DNA of 24,703 nt from DASUDX01 sp036275365 (GCA_036275365.1 DASUDX010000026.1:1-24703), one strand, 5' to 3'; shown: positions 1-7,659, numbered from the stretch's first letter. Numbers and translations: made by a program. Notes: generated by a model from the letters alone, not told the origin.

Positions 1-12
1 GAGCGGTCTCGA

Positions 13-261
13 TCAGAGCAGGGAGGAGGACGCGACGGCGCGCGGACGGCGGAAACGGGGGGTCTGACTCAGGCGCAGCAGCTGCCAGCCGGCCGAGCCG
101 CCGAGGGCGAGACAGGCGGCGAGGATGGCCAGCAGTCCGCGCAGCTCGAGGCTGCCGTGACCGTGGGCAAAGCTCGCCGCGGCGACGATGGCCGGCAGGA
201 TCGGCAGCAGCAGCGCAGCGCGGCGCAGACGGGAGTCGGGGGAGAGCGGAGAGAGAGTCAT
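13..261 (-). CDS. Small two-helix membrane protein, unknown function
   Basis: This 82-residue protein is not one I recognise. A basic N-terminus (RLRRAA) precedes a hydrophobic stretch at about residues 15-32 and a second at about 42-63, and the tail is Arg/Ser-rich, so a small two-span inner-membrane protein is likely. It begins 25 nt after the cheW stop in the same direction. A GGAG-type Shine-Dalgarno lies about 8 nt before the ATG, so it is probably the next gene of the cheW transcript. In Pseudomonas-like clusters the gene after cheW often encodes a DUF2802 protein, but the sequence here does not resemble that family and is shorter. The codon pattern matches the neighbouring genes. No function can be assigned. 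Confidence 0.6.
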   Translation of the reverse strand: MTLSPLSPDSRLRRAALLLPILPAIVAAASFAHGHGSLELRGLLAILAACLALGGSAGWQLLRLSQTPRFRRPRAVASSSLL

Positions 262-286
262 GGCGGGGCTCCGGGAAGGGAGAGGG

Positions 287-796
287 CTACTGGAGGGACT
301 GGGAGTCGATCAGCGCGAGATCCGCGCTGGACATCAGGCGTTCGATGTCGACCAGGATCAGCATCCGGTTGTCGAGGGTGCCGATGCCGGTAATGAAGCG
401 GGTGGTGATCGCACCGCCGAACTCGGGAGCCGGGCGGATCTGCTCCGGGTTGAGCTGGAGCACATCGGAGACCCCATCCACCACCATGCCGACCACGCGG
501 CGGGCGATGTTGAGGATGATCATCACGGTGAACTCGTTGTAGTCGGCGCGGCCGAGCTGGAACTTCAGGCGCATATCCACCACCGGCACGATGGTGCCGC
601 GCAGGTTGATCACGCCCTTGATGAAGTCCGGGGCATCGGGGATGCGGGTGACGGTGTCGTAGCCCCGGATTTCCTGGACCTTGAGGATGTCCACCCCGTA
701 CTCCTCGGCACCGAGGGTGAAGGTGAGGAACTCGTTCGGCAGGCCGGCCGCGATCTTCGCGTTCACCGGCTGGGTGTCGTGGGCGGGAAGGCTCAT
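287..796 (-). CDS. cheW: Chemotaxis coupling protein CheW
   Basis: CheW is the cytoplasmic adaptor that links chemoreceptor tips to the P5 domain of CheA in signalling arrays. The 169 residues form a single CheW domain (about 20-160). It shows the family signatures NEFLTFTLGAEEYGVDI, VQEIRGY, the RIPDAPDFIKGVINLRG block and VPVVDMR. Length and sequence are typical of canonical CheW. The gene lies 160 nt downstream of the second cheA, so it may have its own promoter: a weak sigma-54-like element and foldable sequence lie in that gap. It completes the STAS-CheY-CheA-CheW module at the left of the window and is the better of the two cheW candidates for partnering CheA2. Confidence 0.95.
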   Translation of the reverse strand: MSLPAHDTQPVNAKIAAGLPNEFLTFTLGAEEYGVDILKVQEIRGYDTVTRIPDAPDFIKGVINLRGTIVPVVDMRLKFQLGRADYNEFTVMIILNIARRVVGMVVDGVSDVLQLNPEQIRPAPEFGGAITTRFITGIGTLDNRMLILVDIERLMSSADLALIDSQSLQ

Positions 797-833
797 GCGG
801 ATCGGTCTCGGCGGTGGCGCTGGCTCAGCGGGC

Positions 834-885
834 CTGCGTCAGGTTTCCGGCTCGAGGCCCGGGTGAGCCCCCCTTTCCGACGCAG
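834..885 (-). repeat. Nested inverted repeats in the cheW leader
   Basis: CTGCGTC (834-840) pairs with GACGCAG (879-885). Inside it GGCTC (849-853) pairs with GAGCC (865-869). They lie between the degenerate sigma-54-like element and the cheW ATG, so a transcript from that element would carry this fold in its leader. No known riboswitch is recognised. Confidence 0.35.
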
Positions 886-899
886 TCCCGACTCTCCCT

Positions 900-914
900 T
901 CAAGTTCCGTTCCC
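900..914 (-). promoter_or_regulatory. Degenerate sigma-54-like element upstream of cheW
   Basis: The minus strand reads GGGAACGGAACTTGA. The -24 GG is present but the -12 dinucleotide is GA instead of GC. It lies 104 nt from the cheW ATG, further than the other copies. It may be a weak or decayed promoter. Confidence 0.3.
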
Positions 915-956
915 CGGAGCCGGACGGTGTGCCGGGAGGGGACGGACGGCGGCGTT

Positions 957-2966
957 TCAGGCCGCCACCGCCTGGTGGACCAGCCGCACCACGCTGCCCA
1001 CATCGAGAATCAGCGAGACCCGGCCATCGCCGAGGATGGTGGCGCCGGAAACCCCGCGCACGCGGCGGTAGTTGGTCTCCAGCGACTTGATCACCACCTG
1101 CTGCTGGGTCACCAGCTCGTCGATCTGCAGGGCCAGCTTGCGTCCTTCCGCCTCCACCAGCACGGCGATCGCCTGGTGTGGCGGCCGGCGGATGCCCGGC
1201 AGGCCGAACCACTCGCGCAGATCCACCAGCGGCAGGTACTCGTCGCGCACCCGCAGCAGGCAGCCCTGCCCGGCCACCGGCTTGATCTGCTCCGGTAGCG
1301 GCTGCAGCGACTCCACCACCGAGGACAGCGGGATGATGAAGATCTCCTGGCCGACCGCCACCGACATGCCGTCGAGAATGGCGAGCGTCAGCGGCAGGCG
1401 GATGCTCACCGTGGTGCCCTGGCCGGGCCGCGAGGAGAGCTCCACGGTGCCGCCGAGGGAGCGGATGTTCTGCTTGACCACATCCATGCCGACGCCACGG
1501 CCGGACACATCGGTGACCTGCTCGGCGGTGGAGAAGCCGGGCGCGAAGATCAGCTGGAACACCTCGCCATCGCTCATCGTCTCGCTGCAGGCGATGCCCT
1601 TCTCGCGGGCCTTGGCGAGGATGCGGCTGCGGTCGAGACCGCGGCCGTCGTCGATCACATCGACATGGATATGCCCGCCCTGATGGGCGGCGCGCAGGGT
1701 CAGGGTGCCCTGCTCCGGCTTGCCGGCGGCGCGCCGCTGCTCGGGGCTTTCCAGCCCGTGATCGAGGCTGTTGCGCACCAGGTGGTTGAGCGGATCGACG
1801 ATCTTCTCGATCACGCTCTTGTCGAGTTCGGTCTGCTCGCCCTGGGTCAGCAGCTGCACCTGCTTGCCGAGCTTGGTGGCCAGGTCGCGCACCAGCCGCG
1901 GGAAGCGGCTGAACACCGACTCCACCGGCAGCATGCGGGTGGACATCACCGCCTCCTGCAGGGAGCGGGTGTTGCGGTCGAGCTGGGACAGCCCGGCCAG
2001 CAGCTTCTCGTTGTGCACCGGGTCCAGCCGCATGGCGTGCTGGGCCAGCATGGCCTGGGTGATCACCAGCTCGCCCACCAGATTGATCAGGGCGTCGATC
2101 TTGTCGGTGGCCACCCGCAGGCTCGCCGGCTCGGCCGGACGGGCACGCGGACCTCCACCGGCCACGGCGGACGGTGCTGCGGCGGGCGCCGGGCTCGCCT
2201 CCGTCGCTGGCGCAGCGGCGGCGGCCGCCACCGGCCCGGATGCGGACGAGGCGGCTGGGGGCGCGGCGCCGAGCGGCGCCAGCACGATCTCGGCCACATC
2301 CTCGACCCAGGCGAAGCAGTCGCGGACCGCAGCCTCCTCGGCCGGGCTGTCCAGGCGCAGCTGCCAGGCCAGATGGCAGCGATCGGCCTGCAGGCCGGCC
2401 CAGGCCGGCAGCCCGGACTCGATCAGCTCGGCCTCGACGGTCCCGAGCTCGGCCAGGGCCCGCAGGGTGTGCAGGGGATCGTTGCCGCAGGCGAACAACT
2501 CCTCATGCGGGCGAAAGCCAATCTGCCAGCCCCGGCGGGCGGCTGCGGCCGGAGCCGCCGCCACTGCTGCGGGGGCGGGCGCGCTGCCGAGCAGGGCATC
2601 CAGGGCCTGGGTGCTGCGCTCGAGCGCGGCGAGGTCCAGATCGGCGCCGTTCTCGGCGGCATCGATCAGCATGCGCAGGGTATCCACCGCCTGCAGCAGC
2701 GCCTCCACCAGCGGGCGGTCGGCCTGGCGCTGGCCCTCGCGCAGCTGGTCGAGCAGGGTCTCGGCCCGGTGGGTGAAGCTCGCCACCGCGCTGAAGCCGA
2801 AGGTGGCCGCCCCGCCCTTGATCGAATGGGCGGCGCGGAAAATGGTGTGCACCGCCTCGGTGTCGGTGTGCTGGTCCAGGGCCAGCAGGCCGCGCTCCAT
2901 CACATCGAGACCCTCGCGGCTCTCGTCGAAGAAGGTCTTGTGGAAACGGGCGAGATCGAGGGTCAC
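957..2966 (-). CDS. cheA: Chemotaxis histidine kinase CheA, second copy, with P2-like domain
   Basis: This receptor-coupled histidine kinase phosphorylates CheY-type regulators. In its 669 residues an Hpt (P1) domain at about 1-125 carries the phospho-accepting His47 in AAHSIKGGAATFG. A folded P2-like regulator-binding domain follows at about 145-232, starting GWQIGFRP. After an Ala/Pro linker come P3 dimerisation (about 285-345) and the P4 ATPase with N box HLVRNSLDHGLE (about 395-406), G1 DDGRGL (439-444), F box FAPGFST and G2 GRGVGMD. P5, the CheW-like domain, covers about 530-665. The start is GTG, supported by a strong GGAGAGG Shine-Dalgarno six nt upstream. Unlike the first CheA in this window, it keeps a P2-like domain, which marks it as a different chemosensory class. 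It sits 127 nt after cheY2. Confidence 0.95.
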   Translation of the reverse strand: MTLDLARFHKTFFDESREGLDVMERGLLALDQHTDTEAVHTIFRAAHSIKGGAATFGFSAVASFTHRAETLLDQLREGQRQADRPLVEALLQAVDTLRMLIDAAENGADLDLAALERSTQALDALLGSAPAPAAVAAAPAAAARRGWQIGFRPHEELFACGNDPLHTLRALAELGTVEAELIESGLPAWAGLQADRCHLAWQLRLDSPAEEAAVRDCFAWVEDVAEIVLAPLGAAPPAASSASGPVAAAAAAPATEASPAPAAAPSAVAGGGPRARPAEPASLRVATDKIDALINLVGELVITQAMLAQHAMRLDPVHNEKLLAGLSQLDRNTRSLQEAVMSTRMLPVESVFSRFPRLVRDLATKLGKQVQLLTQGEQTELDKSVIEKIVDPLNHLVRNSLDHGLESPEQRRAAGKPEQGTLTLRAAHQGGHIHVDVIDDGRGLDRSRILAKAREKGIACSETMSDGEVFQLIFAPGFSTAEQVTDVSGRGVGMDVVKQNIRSLGGTVELSSRPGQGTTVSIRLPLTLAILDGMSVAVGQEIFIIPLSSVVESLQPLPEQIKPVAGQGCLLRVRDEYLPLVDLREWFGLPGIRRPPHQAIAVLVEAEGRKLALQIDELVTQQQVVIKSLETNYRRVRGVSGATILGDGRVSLILDVGSVVRLVHQAVAA

Positions 2967-3051
2967 GGGGCCTCTCCAGAGGGTGCCAGGGGCGATCCGG
3001 GCCGGGCGAGGGATCGTCCCGTTCGCCGCCCGGGCGGTGCGGCGGGAGCGG

Positions 3052-3067
3052 GCGGCCGGGCGGCCGC
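3052..3067 (-). repeat. GC-rich hairpin between cheY2 and cheA2
   Basis: GCGGCC (3052-3057) and GGCCGC (3062-3067) form a perfect 6-bp stem around a GGGC loop. A second stem, CGGGTG (3084-3089) with CACCCG (3095-3100), spans the cheY2 stop codon. Neither has a following U-run, so these are not convincing intrinsic terminators. They could dampen read-through into cheA2. The rest of the 127-nt gap holds only GC-rich sequence and the cheA2 Shine-Dalgarno. Confidence 0.35.
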
Positions 3068-3093
3068 GCCAGCCGCAGGCGGGCGGGTGGGAA

Positions 3094-3459
3094 TCACCCG
3101 AGCACGCGACGGATGGTGCCGACCAGCTGCTCCGGATTGAACGGCTTGACCAGCCAGCCGGTGGCGCCGGCCGCCTTGCCCTCGGCCTTCTTCTCCGGGG
3201 TGGACTCGGTGGTGAGCATCAGCACCGGGGTGTGCCGGTAGTCCGGCAGCCCGCGCAGGGCGCGCACCAGCGACAGGCCATCCATGCGCGGCATGTTGAC
3301 ATCGCACAGGACCAGGGCGTACTGGCCTTTCTGGGCCAGGCCCAGGGCCACCTCGCCGTCCTCGGCCTCAGTGACATCGAAGCCGGCCTGGCTCAAGGTG
3401 AAGCCGACCATCTGGCGCATCGAGGCGGAGTCATCGACCGCCAGAATCCGGGTACCCAT
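3094..3459 (-). CDS. cheY: CheY-like response regulator, module 2
   Basis: This 121-residue protein is a stand-alone receiver domain with no output domain. Asp9 and Asp10 (AVDDS) are the acidic pocket and Asp53 (LCDVNMP) is the phosphorylation site. Thr83/Thr84 and Lys105 (VKPFN) complete the switch. The residue at the Tyr106 position of E. coli CheY is Trp102, where the other CheY of this locus has Tyr. That hints at a different partner or switching mode. The ATG is one base after the STAS stop codon, so the two are translationally coupled, and cheA2 follows. It is probably the direct phosphate acceptor of CheA2. Whether it binds FliM or serves as a phosphate sink or regulator of the STAS protein cannot be told from sequence. 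Confidence 0.92.
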   Translation of the reverse strand: MGTRILAVDDSASMRQMVGFTLSQAGFDVTEAEDGEVALGLAQKGQYALVLCDVNMPRMDGLSLVRALRGLPDYRHTPVLMLTTESTPEKKAEGKAAGATGWLVKPFNPEQLVGTIRRVLG

Positions 3460-3460
3460 G

Positions 3461-3757
3461 TCAAACCTCGCGGGAGAGCTGCAGCAGAGTGGTCATGCCC
3501 AGCAGGGCGGCAGCGCTCTTCAGCGCCGGGGAAGGGTCCTGCCAGCGGGTGGCACGGCCGGTGGCGCGGCGGTCGCGGCAGAACAGGCAGAACAGCTGCA
3601 GCGCCGCGGTATGGATGCGCGCCACCTCGTGGGCGTCCAGCGTCACCGGGCCCTCGGCCTCCAGGCTCTGGTTGAGCTGATCCTGCAGCTCCATCAGCTG
3701 GGCCATGCCCAGTTCGGCGGGAAGACTGAGGGTGACGGGCTCGGCGGTGACAGACAT
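3461..3757 (-). CDS. STAS-domain protein of the chemosensory module
   Basis: The 98 residues form a single STAS fold of the anti-anti-sigma type: a PAEL-type first strand, then VTLDAHEVARIHTAALQLF. Thr50 stands where the phosphorylated Ser/Thr of SpoIIAA-like proteins lies. The core helix carries Cys57 and Cys60 (CLFC), which is unusual. STAS genes heading cheY-cheA-cheW modules are known in proteobacterial chemosensory clusters, so it is probably a cytoplasmic scaffold or regulator of that module rather than a sigma-factor regulator. No cognate serine kinase is visible nearby. A sigma-54-like element lies 41 nt upstream and a GGAG Shine-Dalgarno precedes the ATG, so this gene appears to open the second operon. 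The function is inferred. Confidence 0.8.
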   Translation of the reverse strand: MSVTAEPVTLSLPAELGMAQLMELQDQLNQSLEAEGPVTLDAHEVARIHTAALQLFCLFCRDRRATGRATRWQDPSPALKSAAALLGMTTLLQLSREV

Positions 3758-3797
3758 GGCGCACTCCAGGTCGGCGGGGAACTCGCTGGGCCTTCAG

Positions 3798-3812
3798 GCA
3801 AGGCCCGTTCCC
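3798..3812 (-). promoter_or_regulatory. Sigma-54-like promoter element upstream of the STAS gene
   Basis: The minus strand reads GGGAACGGGCCTTGC with correct GG-N10-GC spacing. It ends 41 nt before the STAS ATG. It would start a second transcript covering STAS, cheY and perhaps cheA2 and cheW. Confidence 0.6.
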
Positions 3813-3828
3813 GGAGCGGGCGTCACCT

Positions 3829-4275
3829 TTACGACGGCAGCCCTTCGAGATCGAGCAGGTGCAGCCACTGGCCGTCGCGCAGCACCACCCCGCACAGCCG
3901 GAAGCCGGCCGGGGGCGGCACCCGCGGCGCCTCCTGCACCGCCTGGGCGACCACGCTGCGCAGCTCGCAGACCGCGTCCACGCGCAGGCCCAGCCATTCG
4001 CCGCCGCCGTCGATCACCATCACCGCGTAGCGCTCGCCACGGGCCGGCGCGAGGCCCAGGCGCTGGCGCAGATCGATCACGGTGAGGATGCGGCCGCGCA
4101 GATTGATCAGCCCGAGAATCTCCGCCGGTGCACCCGGCACCGGCTCGACCACGGGGGCGGGCAGCACCTCGCGCACCCGCAGAATGGGCAGGGCATAGGC
4201 CTGGCCGGCGAGATCGAAGCCGACCCAGCGGCTGATGCGGTCGCTGGCGCGGCGTTGGGCAGGAACCTCGCTCAT
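3829..4275 (-). CDS. cheW: CheW-like coupling protein next to motB
   Basis: This 148-residue protein is a single CheW domain with divergent sequence. It carries RWVGFDLAGQAYALPI, the VPGAPAEILGLINLRGRI block and TVIDLRQRLGL, and it ends DGQWLHLLDLEGLPS. The NLRG loop that contacts CheA P5 and receptors is intact. The start chosen is the ATG that overlaps the motB stop (ATGA), because upstream codons of this frame are antisense-like Arg/Pro/Gly-rich sequence. In Pseudomonas- and Vibrio-type clusters this position holds a CheW or ParP coupling protein, and no ParA-like gene separates it here. It probably partners the P2-less CheA encoded upstream in the same operon. Confidence 0.9.
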   Translation of the reverse strand: MSEVPAQRRASDRISRWVGFDLAGQAYALPILRVREVLPAPVVEPVPGAPAEILGLINLRGRILTVIDLRQRLGLAPARGERYAVMVIDGGGEWLGLRVDAVCELRSVVAQAVQEAPRVPPPAGFRLCGVVLRDGQWLHLLDLEGLPS

Positions 4276-5126
4276 CCGGCCGGTCCGGTCGGCGGCGCAG
4301 CGGCCTGCTGCTGCAGGGTCACCGGCTGGCTTTCGGTGGCGAGGATGACCAGCAGCACCCGGCGGTTGCGGTTGCGGCCCTCGAGGCTGCGGTTGTCGGC
4401 CACCGGCCGGAACTCGCCGAGGGCTTCCACGGCCAGCCGGGTCGGCGCGATGCCGGCGCCGGAAAACCGCCGGACCACGGTGGCGGCACGGGCCGCCGAG
4501 AGCTCCCAGTTGCTCGGGTAGAGGGCGGTGGCGATCGGCTGGTCGTCGGTATGGCCTTCCACCCGCACCGGGTTGGGAAAGGGCGCGAGCACCTGGCCCA
4601 GGCGGTCGAGGGTCTGTTCGGCCAGCGGCGAGAGCGCCGCCGAACCGCTGGCAAAGAGGATGTCGGCCTTGATCTCCACTTCCAGCCACTGCGCCTCGCG
4701 GCGGATCAGGATCAGCTGATCGTCGACCAGCTCCTGCATGGCCTTCTCCACCGCCTCGGCCATGTGGGCGAGCTGGGCGCGGTGGCGCGCCGCCACCGCC
4801 TGCTCGCGCGGCACCGCGGTCTGCACCGGGGGCACGCTCGGGCCGAGCTGGTTGGCCTTGGGTGCGCGCATCGGCGCCACCGAGGCCTCATGGGCCTCGG
4901 CCCCGCGCGCCGGCTGCGGGCCGACCTGCACCGGCTTGAGCGATTTCGGCGGTCCGCCGAAGGCGTTGGAGAGCGAGTCCGACAGCACCCGGTACTTGCC
5001 CTCGTTGACCGAGGAGATCGAGTACATCACCACGAAGAAGGCCAGCAGCAGGGTGATCAGATCCCCATAGGGAATCGCCCAGGCCTCGTGGTTGATGTGG
5101 TCCTCGTGCTTGCCCTTGCGCGCCAT
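4272..5126 (-). CDS. motB: Flagellar stator protein MotB (MotD type)
   Basis: MotB anchors the stator to peptidoglycan and carries the ion-binding Asp. The 284 residues start with a short cytoplasmic tail and one membrane helix (about 18-40). Asp22 in AIPYGDLITLLLAFFVV is the proton-binding residue. A periplasmic plug and linker lead to an OmpA-like peptidoglycan-binding domain at about 150-265, with the signature VEGHTDDQPI, SNWELSAARA and NRRV. The tail is Pro/Ala/Gln-rich. The ATG has an AGAGG Shine-Dalgarno and lies 63 nt after motA. A sigma-54-like element starts in that gap, so motB may have a promoter in addition to read-through from motA. Confidence 0.96.
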   Translation of the reverse strand: MARKGKHEDHINHEAWAIPYGDLITLLLAFFVVMYSISSVNEGKYRVLSDSLSNAFGGPPKSLKPVQVGPQPARGAEAHEASVAPMRAPKANQLGPSVPPVQTAVPREQAVAARHRAQLAHMAEAVEKAMQELVDDQLILIRREAQWLEVEIKADILFASGSAALSPLAEQTLDRLGQVLAPFPNPVRVEGHTDDQPIATALYPSNWELSAARAATVVRRFSGAGIAPTRLAVEALGEFRPVADNRSLEGRNRNRRVLLVILATESQPVTLQQQAAAPPTGPAG

Positions 5127-5171
5127 GGCGCCGCCTCTTGCGTCAAGCCTTTGTCGGCTGCGGGGAGCGGT

Positions 5172-5186
5172 GCAAGTCCTGTTCCC
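5172..5186 (-). promoter_or_regulatory. Sigma-54-like promoter element between motA and motB
   Basis: The minus strand reads GGGAACAGGACTTGC with correct GG-N10-GC spacing. It begins a few bases beyond the motA stop and ends 46 nt before the motB ATG, leaving a leader of about 34 nt with an AGAGG Shine-Dalgarno. Confidence 0.6.
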
Positions 5187-5189
5187 GCC

Positions 5190-5930
5190 TCAGTGCAGGA
5201 AGCCCTTGAGGCGGGTCTCGATGTTGCGCGGGTTGTCGCCGCGGGAGATGCCGATCAGACCCTCGATCAGCAGCTCGCGGACCCGGGTCTGGTCCGCCAC
5301 CACGCTCTTGAGCTTGCCGGCCATGGGCAGGAAGAACAGGTTGGCGCTGGCAATCCCGTAGATGGTGGCGATGAAGGCGGCGGCGATGCCGGTGCCGAGC
5401 TTGGAGGGATCGGCGAGGTTCTGCATCACCGCCATCAGACCCATCACCGCGCCGATGATCCCCAGGGTGGGCGCGTAAATGCCCATGCCCTCCCAGATCT
5501 TGGCGCCGGCGAGATCGAAGTGCTCCTTGTGGCCGACCTCGGTTTCCAGGGTGCTGCGGATCGCCTCCGGCTCGGCACCGTCGACCAGCAGCTGCAGGCC
5601 TTTCTTGATGAAGGGATCGGACTCCGGCTCGATGCTCGCCTCCAGCGCCAGCAGACCCTGCTTGCGCGCCGCCCCGCTCCATTCGAGGATGCGCTCGATC
5701 AGCGCATGCGGATCCTGCACCGGGGGCTTGAACACCCACTTGGCCATCTTCAGCCCGTGCTTGAAGGTCACCATCGGGGTCTGCACGCAGATCGAGCCGA
5801 GGGTGCCGAGGATGACGATGACGAAGGCCGCCGGCCCCCACAGGGCGCCAACCCCGGAGCCCTTGAGAATGCTGCCGCCGATCAGGGCGATGAAGGCCAG
5901 CGCGAAGCCGGTGACGCTCAGCTTGTCCAT
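5190..5930 (-). CDS. motA: Flagellar stator protein MotA (MotC type)
   Basis: MotA forms the ion channel and the rotor-contacting part of the stator with MotB. At 246 residues it is close to MotC/PomA-type proteins rather than the roughly 295-residue E. coli type. Membrane segments are visible at about 4-22, 32-50, 151-171 and 183-204. The large cytoplasmic loop (about 60-145) between segments 2 and 3 contains IERILEWSGAARKQG and ESDPFIKKGLQLLVDG. Pro154 in YAPTLGIIGAVMGLM is the conserved channel proline. The ATG lies inside the 3-prime end of cheA, a 13-nt overlap, so synthesis is coupled to the kinase. Proton or sodium use cannot be fixed from this alone. Confidence 0.96.
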   Translation of the reverse strand: MDKLSVTGFALAFIALIGGSILKGSGVGALWGPAAFVIVILGTLGSICVQTPMVTFKHGLKMAKWVFKPPVQDPHALIERILEWSGAARKQGLLALEASIEPESDPFIKKGLQLLVDGAEPEAIRSTLETEVGHKEHFDLAGAKIWEGMGIYAPTLGIIGAVMGLMAVMQNLADPSKLGTGIAAAFIATIYGIASANLFFLPMAGKLKSVVADQTRVRELLIEGLIGISRGDNPRNIETRLKGFLH

Positions 5931-7657
5931 GACGGCGTTTCCACAGCCCTCACCAGGCTATTGAGATCCAGGATCAGGGCCACCCGCCCCTCGGGGGTGA
6001 CGGTGGCGCCGGACAGGCCGGCGAGACCGCTGAGGCTCTCGCCGAGCGGCTTGATCACCACCTCCTCGCGGCCGCGCACCTGGTCGACCACCAGGCCCAG
6101 CTCGCCGCTGTCCAGGCGCACCCGCACCAGGCGGCGGCCCGGGGCGGCGGCGAAGGCCTGCTCGGCACCGGCCCAGCGGGCCAGGTCCAGCAGGGGCAGG
6201 GTCTGGGCGCCGGTGAGCACCGGCCGGCCCTCCAGCGAGCGCACCCGGGTGGCGTCGAAATCGGTGACGTCCTGCACCGCGGTCAGCGGGATGGCCAGAC
6301 GCCGCTCGCCGGCCTCCACCATCAGCGCCGGCAGGATCGCCAGGGTCAGCGGCAGGCGCAGGCTCACCTGGGTGCCCTGCCCCTGCACCGAGCGCACCGA
6401 GACGCTGCCATTGAGGCGGTGGGCGGTGGACTGCACCACATCCATGCCGACGCCGCGGCCGGACAGATCGCTGACCGTCTCGCGGGTGGAGAAGCCCGGC
6501 CGGAAGATCAGCTGCAGGCATTCCTCGTTGCTGAGCCGGGCGGCGCTGGCCTCGTCGATCAGGCCCTTGGCCAGCGCCTTGCTGCGCACCCGCTCGGGGT
6601 CGATGCCGGCGCCGTCGTCGGCGAGCTCGATGCAGATCGATCCTCCCTCCTGGCGCGCCGAGAGGGTCAGGGTGCCGGCCTCGCGCTTGCCCGCGGCGCG
6701 GCGCACCTCCGGGGTTTCCAGCCCGTGATCGAGGCTGTTGCGCACCAGGTGCAGCAGCGGATCGGACAGCGCCTCGACCAGATTCTTGTCGAGATCGGAG
6801 TCCGCGCCCTGCAGCACCACCTCGACCTGCTTGCCCAGACTGCGGGCGAGATCGCGGGCCAGCCGCGGCACCCGGGCGAACACCTTGCCCACCGGCTGCA
6901 TGCGGCAGGCCATCACCGCGTCCTGCAGGCTGCGGGTGATGAAGTCGAGCTCGCGCACCGCCCGGCCCAACGGGGTCTGCGCGCTGTGGCTGCCCTCGGC
7001 GCGGGTCAGCGCCTTGAGCCGGTTGCGCACCAGCACCAGCTCGCCGACGCCGTTCATCAGCCGGTCCAGGCGGGCGGTCTCCACCCGGATGGTCTCGGCC
7101 GGCGCCTCGGCCGGAGGGGCGGCACTGGCCGCTGGTGCAGGCTCCGCGGGCGGGCGGGCCGGTGCCGCCGGGGACGGAAGGGGGGCCGTCACCGGGGTGC
7201 CGGGTGCCCCGCCCGCGCCGTGGAGCTGGTCGAGCAGGCGCTCGAATTCATCCTCGTCGATGGTGGTCTTGGCCGCGCCGCCCTCGCGCAGGGCGGCCAG
7301 CAGCGCCGCTGGCGCGGCGGCCGGCGGCTGCCGCTCGGCCACGCTGGCCAGCTGGCCGGCGATGTGGTTCTGCGCCTCCAGCAAGGCATCGAGCAGCGGT
7401 GGCGAGATCGAGCGGCGGCCGTTGCGCAGCTCGCCGATCACTTCCTCGGCGGCGTGGCTGAGTTCCACCAGCGGGGTGCAGCCGAGAAAGCCGGCACCGC
7501 CCTTGAGGGTGTGAAAGACGCGGAAGATCGCGTTGAGGGTGTCCGCACTGGCCTGGGACTCCAGACCCATCAGCTGCAGGCCGAGCTGATCGACCAGCTC
7601 ACCGGCTTCCTGCAGGAAGTCCTCGCGCACGCTGTCGTCCATCGCCTCGGCGCCCAT
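5918..7657 (-). CDS. cheA: Chemotaxis histidine kinase CheA, first copy, without a P2 domain
   Basis: This is the polar-flagellar type of chemotaxis kinase, which passes phosphate to the CheY encoded two genes upstream. In 579 residues the Hpt domain (about 8-110) has phospho-accepting His49 in FHTLKGGAGFLG. P3 (about 190-255) is followed by the P4 ATPase with N box HLVRNSLDHGLE (303-314), G1 ADDGAG (346-351), F box FRPGFST and G2 SGRGVGMD. P5 covers about 445-575. Between Hpt and P3 there is only a roughly 80-residue Ala/Pro linker, with no room for a P2 fold. The linker holds an acidic motif at residues 134-147 (DEDEFERLLDQLHG). Translation may start at the ATG given, 2 nt after cheZ, or at a second ATG five codons in. 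The 3-prime end overlaps motA. Confidence 0.96.
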   Translation of the reverse strand: MGAEAMDDSVREDFLQEAGELVDQLGLQLMGLESQASADTLNAIFRVFHTLKGGAGFLGCTPLVELSHAAEEVIGELRNGRRSISPPLLDALLEAQNHIAGQLASVAERQPPAAAPAALLAALREGGAAKTTIDEDEFERLLDQLHGAGGAPGTPVTAPLPSPAAPARPPAEPAPAASAAPPAEAPAETIRVETARLDRLMNGVGELVLVRNRLKALTRAEGSHSAQTPLGRAVRELDFITRSLQDAVMACRMQPVGKVFARVPRLARDLARSLGKQVEVVLQGADSDLDKNLVEALSDPLLHLVRNSLDHGLETPEVRRAAGKREAGTLTLSARQEGGSICIELADDGAGIDPERVRSKALAKGLIDEASAARLSNEECLQLIFRPGFSTRETVSDLSGRGVGMDVVQSTAHRLNGSVSVRSVQGQGTQVSLRLPLTLAILPALMVEAGERRLAIPLTAVQDVTDFDATRVRSLEGRPVLTGAQTLPLLDLARWAGAEQAFAAAPGRRLVRVRLDSGELGLVVDQVRGREEVVIKPLGESLSGLAGLSGATVTPEGRVALILDLNSLVRAVETPSWTS

Positions 7658-7659
7658 GT

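Noticed and set aside
3012..3027. GCGAACGGGAC before cheA2, as another copy of the sigma-54-like element
   Set aside because: The AACGGGAC core is present, but both the -24 GG and the -12 GC are missing, so it cannot be called a promoter.
4551..6728. Long plus-strand open frames opposite motB, motA and cheA (and similarly at 1665-3675 and 6419-8104)
   Set aside because: They are antisense shadows of well-identified genes. Their translations are low-complexity His/Gln/Gly/Arg-rich without family motifs, as expected in very GC-rich DNA.
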